A stretch of 10,434 nt of DNA. It comes from Bacteroidales bacterium. GTDB lineage: Bacteria; Bacteroidota; Bacteroidia; Bacteroidales; VadinHA17. The stretch lies in the NCBI GenBank assembly GCA_003157055.1, contig PMIG01000201.1, positions 1-10,434 of the forward strand, given 5' to 3'. The position numbers and the translations under genes are program-made. Position 1 is the stretch's first letter. Every line of letters begins with the position of its first letter. Positions 6,844 through 10,434 of the stretch are shown here, in pieces. Under the pieces are notes generated by a model. The model ran no database searches and was not told where the DNA came from. It saw nothing but the letters and a program-made list of their open reading frames with translations.

Positions 6844-6888
6844 GAATTTTATCAATAAAACGTATTAAAAATTGTTTTATAACAAAAT

Positions 6889-7176
6889 CTAATCATTAAC
6901 AATCAGGTATTTTTTCATATCTGAAATGAATGAAAAAACATCATCCGCGGCTGTTTTTTCGTCAGTCTCATACTCTTCCACAAGAGCTTCGATCAGTTCT
7001 TTCACACAACGAATCCCATCGATATGTTCCCAAATAAAAGCCCCGGTTTCGTTCAGGGTATATACACTGTTCATGTCGGCAATGTTGTTTGCGACAGGAA
7101 CAAGCACATATTCATTTCCTGTTTTCCTGGTTACGATAGAATTCGATTTAGAGACAACTGTTTTAAGATCAACCAT
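6889..7176 (-). CDS. PqqD-like peptide-binding (RRE) protein
   Basis: 95 residues, the usual length for a free-standing PqqD-family protein (PF05402). The diagnostic stretch is VYTLNETGAFIWEHIDG (38-54), followed by amphipathic helices VKELIEALVEEYE (58-70) and DEKTAADDVFSFISDMKKY (72-90). In RiPP pathways this winged-helix fold binds the precursor's leader peptide and presents it to modifying enzymes, so its presence suggests that a ribosomal peptide is handled. No precursor is identifiable nearby. Its ATG lies only 18 nt after the GH9 stop codon on the same strand, suggesting read-through from the GH9 transcript. I saw no TAnnTTTG box just upstream. The gene symbol pqqD is not used, because no PQQ genes are present. 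Confidence 0.86.
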   Translation of the reverse strand: MVDLKTVVSKSNSIVTRKTGNEYVLVPVANNIADMNSVYTLNETGAFIWEHIDGIRCVKELIEALVEEYETDEKTAADDVFSFISDMKKYLIVND

Positions 7177-7194
7177 TGGCCCTCAGTCTTTTAT

Positions 7195-9762
7195 TCAATT
7201 CTTTGTTTTTTTCAGGTCAATTACAGCATTTACCAGGTAAATATATTCAGCACAAATGTCTATCACATATTCATTTTCACCCCACAGGAAAGGCCATTTT
7301 TCCATATGCTCAGGGAAGTCGGGCTTCAGTATCAATATCCCGGGCACAACGCCTCCGGCAATAAAGGTGAAATCTGCCCTGTTATTACCATAAGCCATTT
7401 CAGCTGAATGCGTTCCAACTCCCGAAACAAATGAAATATCTGATCCCGGATGACATCCATAAATATAAGCTATTCCTCTCTCTGCGTATTCCGGTCCTAT
7501 TATTTCCGGGAATGATTTATGCAAGAGATAATTGGTTATAGCCCAGCTTATCACTTCTTCATCTCCACCCCATCCTCGTGCCGATATTGATACACCGAAC
7601 GGGTTTTTCTTTAACAGGTCGTCATTGGCGGTTTTGTATTTCCTGACATAGGGAGCAAGCTGGTCCTTAAATACTTTGTCCATATATGGAACAGCAGTGA
7701 CTCCAAGCCTCATATAAAAGATGTAGTTTTTTTCCATCGCTGGCCATAACAATTCTTTAAACCTGTCGGTATACCTCGATTCCTTTGTTGAGATATATAA
7801 TTGGAGGGCAGCTTCTATTTCGCCGGTGCCGGGAAAAATGGAATCTTGTATATCCGGCCGGGACGGCTGATTATGTTCATCTGTCCATATTTTCTTTGCA
7901 GTTGCCAGGCACTCTTCAGCAAGGCTGTCATTGTATCCCTTAAGGGCGCGGCTTGCGCCTGCAAGAGATACAAGCGAGCCATAATTGGTCTGTGATGATT
8001 TGTTTGTAAACACCCACCTGTCATCTTTTTTCCCGCTGAATTTACCATCTGATTCATACTCCTTAAGGTTGGGATTATAAATCAGGTTATCGGTTATGTT
8101 AACTGCATCACCCAGGTGATGATATTGGTGCAATTTTGGTTCGATGATTGTTGTAATTGCACGTCCAAATGCGCGCTGCTGGGCAATAAGGTAAAGCGTT
8201 CCATGCTCAATCTGCTGAAGGATATCAGGCTTTCCATCGGGATGATGAATTTCTACAAACCTTTGTCCCTGGTTAATAAGTGTCTCATCGCGGTTGATGC
8301 TGAAGTGTTCCCATGAATCAACGAGATCCGATATGGCAATGCAATGCGATTCGGTACGGAGATCATAATCTCCTGCATCAAACCATCCGCCAACGTTCAT
8401 GCCTGGTATATGTTCCAGAGGTTTATACTTAGTTTCCGTGGTGTCTCCCATTCTGAAGTCGTCGAAATGCTGATGATTGATAGGTGCCTGCAGGGCATCG
8501 TCGAGATGAGCAGCTCCGTGCCAGACTCGGTAAGCTTCGTTGACAAACATATGGTCCATCTGCACCGGGAACCACACATCGAGTGTCTGTTGCCATGCAT
8601 TATCAAATACGTTCTCACCGATCTGGAAAGGAACCGTTTTCTGGTTGCCGTACTTAAGAATATATATGCCCGGAGTCTTCACAGAAGAGAAATCAAACCT
8701 GGCATAATTGTAACGAAGATATGTTCCCCAGGTTTTTACTTCGTTGCTGAATTGTTCAATCCACTCACCGCTGTCTGTGAGCCTAAGCACGGAAGCCTTC
8801 TGAAGCGGTTTCTCATTTTTATCCATTTCGATAACAGCAATTTTCTCCTGATCAGGGTAATAGCCGACTTGGGAATGAGCGATCATCGGAGGCCTTGTCC
8901 AGTTTGGGATTATGTTCGGAGTAAGAGTCCATTCAACAACCTTGCCTGTCTGATTTGATGGAATAATTGTCCGGACTACATACCAGCCGTTCTGGGCAAC
9001 AGTCCTGCCATCGAGAAGCATCAGGGTTCCGTTTGAAGTTTGAATAGTGATCCGTCTTTCGGGATCCTCGGGTGCCAAAATAAGATTTTTACCTTCAGCT
9101 ATAGGCTTTGGTTCCACATATTCTGCCCGGCCGTGATCGTCAAAGGTCGAAAAACCAGAGAACTGAGTTATCTGAGTTGCTATTGGTTTTACATCCATCG
9201 AGCTTGCAGGGTAAAGAGGGAACAAACCCGAAATATTATCCATCAGGTATGTTTTCCCGAAATATTCTGATGGCAGGAATTCGATATTGAATCCAGCCCT
9301 TCCTGCAAGCTTTTCGGGAAGAGGCTTATCGAGCGTAACCGTGATCACAACACTGCTTCCCTTAGGTTTGACGTTTACATGAGAGATAAAATCGAAATCT
9401 GCATATCGCAGTGTAACATCTATGCTGTTGTCTTCCCTGTTGACTTTTCGTTCTGTAACAACAGGTATCTGGTCCCACTGTTCTGGAGTAGGCTTTAATC
9501 TTACAGCGCCTCCTGTGGCTGTTCTCACACCATGATGGATCAAAAGTATGCCGGCTGTTTTTTCGTCGAAAAACATGCCGTTATATTGATTTTCAAAAAC
9601 AAGGACATTAAAACCACGCATTTCAAAATAATCCTTGTCATTAAGCTTAAGTCCGTTCTCCTGTGAGAAGCAGGGCTTAACGAAAGTAAGGATCAGGATG
9701 AAAGCAAAAAAGACAGCTCTTTGTGTGATAGCTAAATTCTTCAAATATGAATTTTCTCTCAT
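7195..9762 (-). CDS. Secreted glycoside hydrolase family 9 (cellulase-type) enzyme
   Basis: 855 residues. A signal peptide (1-33) ends near PCFS-Q. Residues ~35-285 form a beta-rich N-terminal region. Residues ~290-380 are the Ig-like cellulase N-domain (HSQVGYYPDQEKIAVI). Residues ~385-850 are the (alpha/alpha)6 GH9 domain. The signature GGWFDAGDYD (458-467) carries Asp462 and Asp465, matching the nucleophilic-water/base pair. NEAYRVWHGAAHLDD (408-422), KPDILQQIEHGTLYLIA (511-527) and the C-terminal GENEYVID with the proton donor Glu831 are also typical. It should hydrolyse beta-1,4-glucans or related beta-glucosides by inversion; the substrate is not determined. There is no T9SS tail or lipobox, so it is probably periplasmic. 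Start: the ATG at 9762 gives the complete signal peptide. The stop is 18 nt from the PqqD gene. No SusC/D genes are in view. Confidence 0.92.
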   Translation of the reverse strand: MRENSYLKNLAITQRAVFFAFILILTFVKPCFSQENGLKLNDKDYFEMRGFNVLVFENQYNGMFFDEKTAGILLIHHGVRTATGGAVRLKPTPEQWDQIPVVTERKVNREDNSIDVTLRYADFDFISHVNVKPKGSSVVITVTLDKPLPEKLAGRAGFNIEFLPSEYFGKTYLMDNISGLFPLYPASSMDVKPIATQITQFSGFSTFDDHGRAEYVEPKPIAEGKNLILAPEDPERRITIQTSNGTLMLLDGRTVAQNGWYVVRTIIPSNQTGKVVEWTLTPNIIPNWTRPPMIAHSQVGYYPDQEKIAVIEMDKNEKPLQKASVLRLTDSGEWIEQFSNEVKTWGTYLRYNYARFDFSSVKTPGIYILKYGNQKTVPFQIGENVFDNAWQQTLDVWFPVQMDHMFVNEAYRVWHGAAHLDDALQAPINHQHFDDFRMGDTTETKYKPLEHIPGMNVGGWFDAGDYDLRTESHCIAISDLVDSWEHFSINRDETLINQGQRFVEIHHPDGKPDILQQIEHGTLYLIAQQRAFGRAITTIIEPKLHQYHHLGDAVNITDNLIYNPNLKEYESDGKFSGKKDDRWVFTNKSSQTNYGSLVSLAGASRALKGYNDSLAEECLATAKKIWTDEHNQPSRPDIQDSIFPGTGEIEAALQLYISTKESRYTDRFKELLWPAMEKNYIFYMRLGVTAVPYMDKVFKDQLAPYVRKYKTANDDLLKKNPFGVSISARGWGGDEEVISWAITNYLLHKSFPEIIGPEYAERGIAYIYGCHPGSDISFVSGVGTHSAEMAYGNNRADFTFIAGGVVPGILILKPDFPEHMEKWPFLWGENEYVIDICAEYIYLVNAVIDLKKTKN

Positions 9763-9806
9763 TTTCTTATTATGTGTTAATAATTGATGTATTTGATTTT
9801 AGCAGG

Positions 9807-9820
9807 CTTAACACGTTAAG
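9807..9820. promoter_or_regulatory. Near-palindrome, candidate operator in the GH9 leader
   Basis: CTTAAC-AC-GTTAAG has six-base arms that are exact reverse complements around a 2-bp centre. The sequence gtgttaa at 9774-9780 repeats part of it in inverse orientation. It lies between the candidate GH9 -7 box and the GH9 start codon, a plausible site for a transcription regulator, but no regulator gene is in the window. Confidence 0.3.
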
Positions 9821-9865
9821 TTCCTGACATCGTGCTTATCCCTGGTCAAAAGAAAGTCATTTTGT

Positions 9866-9873
9866 CAAATATA
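9866..9873 (-). promoter_or_regulatory. Candidate -7 box for the GH9 gene
   Basis: The minus strand reads TATATTTG, an exact TAnnTTTG match. No TTTG is found 19-20 bp upstream, so the -33 half is missing. The leader to the ATG at 9762 would be about 95 nt and would contain the near-palindrome at 9807-9820. Confidence 0.35.
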
Positions 9874-9895
9874 ATACTTTTATCGTTCAATACCT

Positions 9896-9903
9896 TACCT
9901 TTG
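9896..9903 (+). promoter_or_regulatory. Candidate -7 box for the RNase R gene
   Basis: TACCTTTG is an exact TAnnTTTG match lying 15 bp before the ATG at 9919. A transcript from it would have a leader of only about 10 nt. No -33 TTTG is seen at the proper spacing. Its -33 region would fall on the opposite-strand -7 box at 9866-9873. Confidence 0.4.
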
Positions 9904-9918
9904 TAAAAACCTAAATTT

Positions 9919-10434
9919 ATGAGCAATAAGGGAAGGGGAAAGAAGAATTCCGGCTCTTCAAATGAATCAACAGCCAGCCGGATAAAGGATATTTTATCAG
10001 AGAACCCACAGCAGAGTTTTAACTACAAGCAGATAGCAAAACGCCTCAATTTAAGTGATGCTTCAGAGAAGAAAGCGATAACCGAGATACTAAGGGATCT
10101 TACAAAAAAGGGAGTTATCAAAGAAGTATACCAGGGAAAATACATAATAAAGGAGAGCCGCGGTTATATTACCGGAACAGTCGATCTGACCCGCATGGGA
10201 TATGGCTTTATTTCGACTGACGACCTCGAGGATGATGTTTTCGTCTCAGCCAATAATCTCCATACCGCGCTTCACGGCGACACTGTAAAGGTTCTGCTCT
10301 TTGCAAAGCGGAAGGGGGCGAGACCCGAAGGTGAGGTTGTTGAGATAATTGAAAGATGGCGCACCTCATTTGTAGGCACCATAGAGCTCATGCCTAATTT
10401 TGCATTCCTCATTCCCGATAACAAGAACATGCCA
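9919..10434 (+). CDS. rnr: Ribonuclease R, N-terminal part (3' end outside window)
   Basis: I translated this frame from the ATG at 9919; it is open to the window end (172 residues; family members are roughly 700 or more). After a basic, Ser-rich tail (MSNKGRGKKNSGSS), residues ~20-78 form the winged-helix RNase R N-terminal domain (SRIKDILSENPQ ... YQGKYIIKES). Residues 82-125 form the first cold-shock RNA-binding domain, with GYITGTVDLTRMGYGFIST and DDVFVSANNLHTALHGDTV. The second OB domain begins at ~150 (SFVGTIELMPNFAFLIPD). The catalytic RNB domain lies outside the window. RNase R is a 3'-5' exoribonuclease that degrades structured RNA in the cytosol. It is divergent from the GH9 gene and functionally unrelated to it. 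The family call is firm from domain order; the missing part prevents checking the active site. Confidence 0.92.
   Translation, partial: MSNKGRGKKNSGSSNESTASRIKDILSENPQQSFNYKQIAKRLNLSDASEKKAITEILRDLTKKGVIKEVYQGKYIIKESRGYITGTVDLTRMGYGFISTDDLEDDVFVSANNLHTALHGDTVKVLLFAKRKGARPEGEVVEIIERWRTSFVGTIELMPNFAFLIPDNKNMP

Noticed and set aside
2259..7176. Calling the central cassette a lasso-peptide biosynthetic cluster
   Set aside because: The kinase, PqqD-like, nucleotidyltransferase and ABC proteins fit, but the defining cyclase, B2 protease and precursor are absent from the window.
8344..8958. Plus-strand ORF of 204 codons antisense to the GH9 gene
   Set aside because: It is antisense to a region with clear GH9 motifs, and it has no signal, domain or promoter of its own.

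Overview
The window looks like chromosomal DNA from a Bacteroidota bacterium, possibly an uncultured Bacteroidales-like lineage. Four things point there: a C-terminal type IX secretion (T9SS) sorting domain on the cupredoxin protein, the N-terminal QGFNYQAIARN-type module of the first gene, a TTTG-N20-TAACTTTG promoter matching the Bacteroidetes sigma-A consensus, and weak Shine-Dalgarno sequences. No tRNA, rRNA, transposase or CRISPR array is visible.

Left part (1-2222): two exported proteins lie on the minus strand. One is a truncated surface protein with GGFAVGGYD head-like repeats and a signal peptide encoded by a 14-bp tandem repeat. The other is a small plastocyanin-like copper protein with a T9SS tail. 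A small lipoprotein of unknown function lies divergently on the plus strand.

Centre (2259-7176, minus strand): a compact five-gene cassette, read from high to low coordinates. It encodes a PqqD-like peptide-binding protein, an HPr-kinase-like P-loop kinase, an S24/S26 signal-peptidase-like protein, an ABC exporter without a peptidase domain, and an NTP_transf_5 nucleotidyltransferase. Kinase/peptidase and ABC/nucleotidyltransferase overlap by 8 and 4 nt. These protein types occur as accessory parts of RiPP (lasso-peptide-like) or HPr-related clusters, but no lasso cyclase, B2 protease or recognisable precursor is present here. This is the most interesting part of the window. The operon is interrupted twice by an 80-bp GC-rich palindromic repeat, once before the kinase and once before the ABC gene, both in the same orientation.

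Right part (7195-10434): a secreted GH9 cellulase-family enzyme sits only 18 nt upstream of the PqqD gene on the same strand, so it may be co-transcribed with the cassette. It diverges from a plus-strand gene for ribonuclease R, cut by the window end. The 156-bp region between them carries -7 boxes for both directions and a 14-bp near-palindrome.
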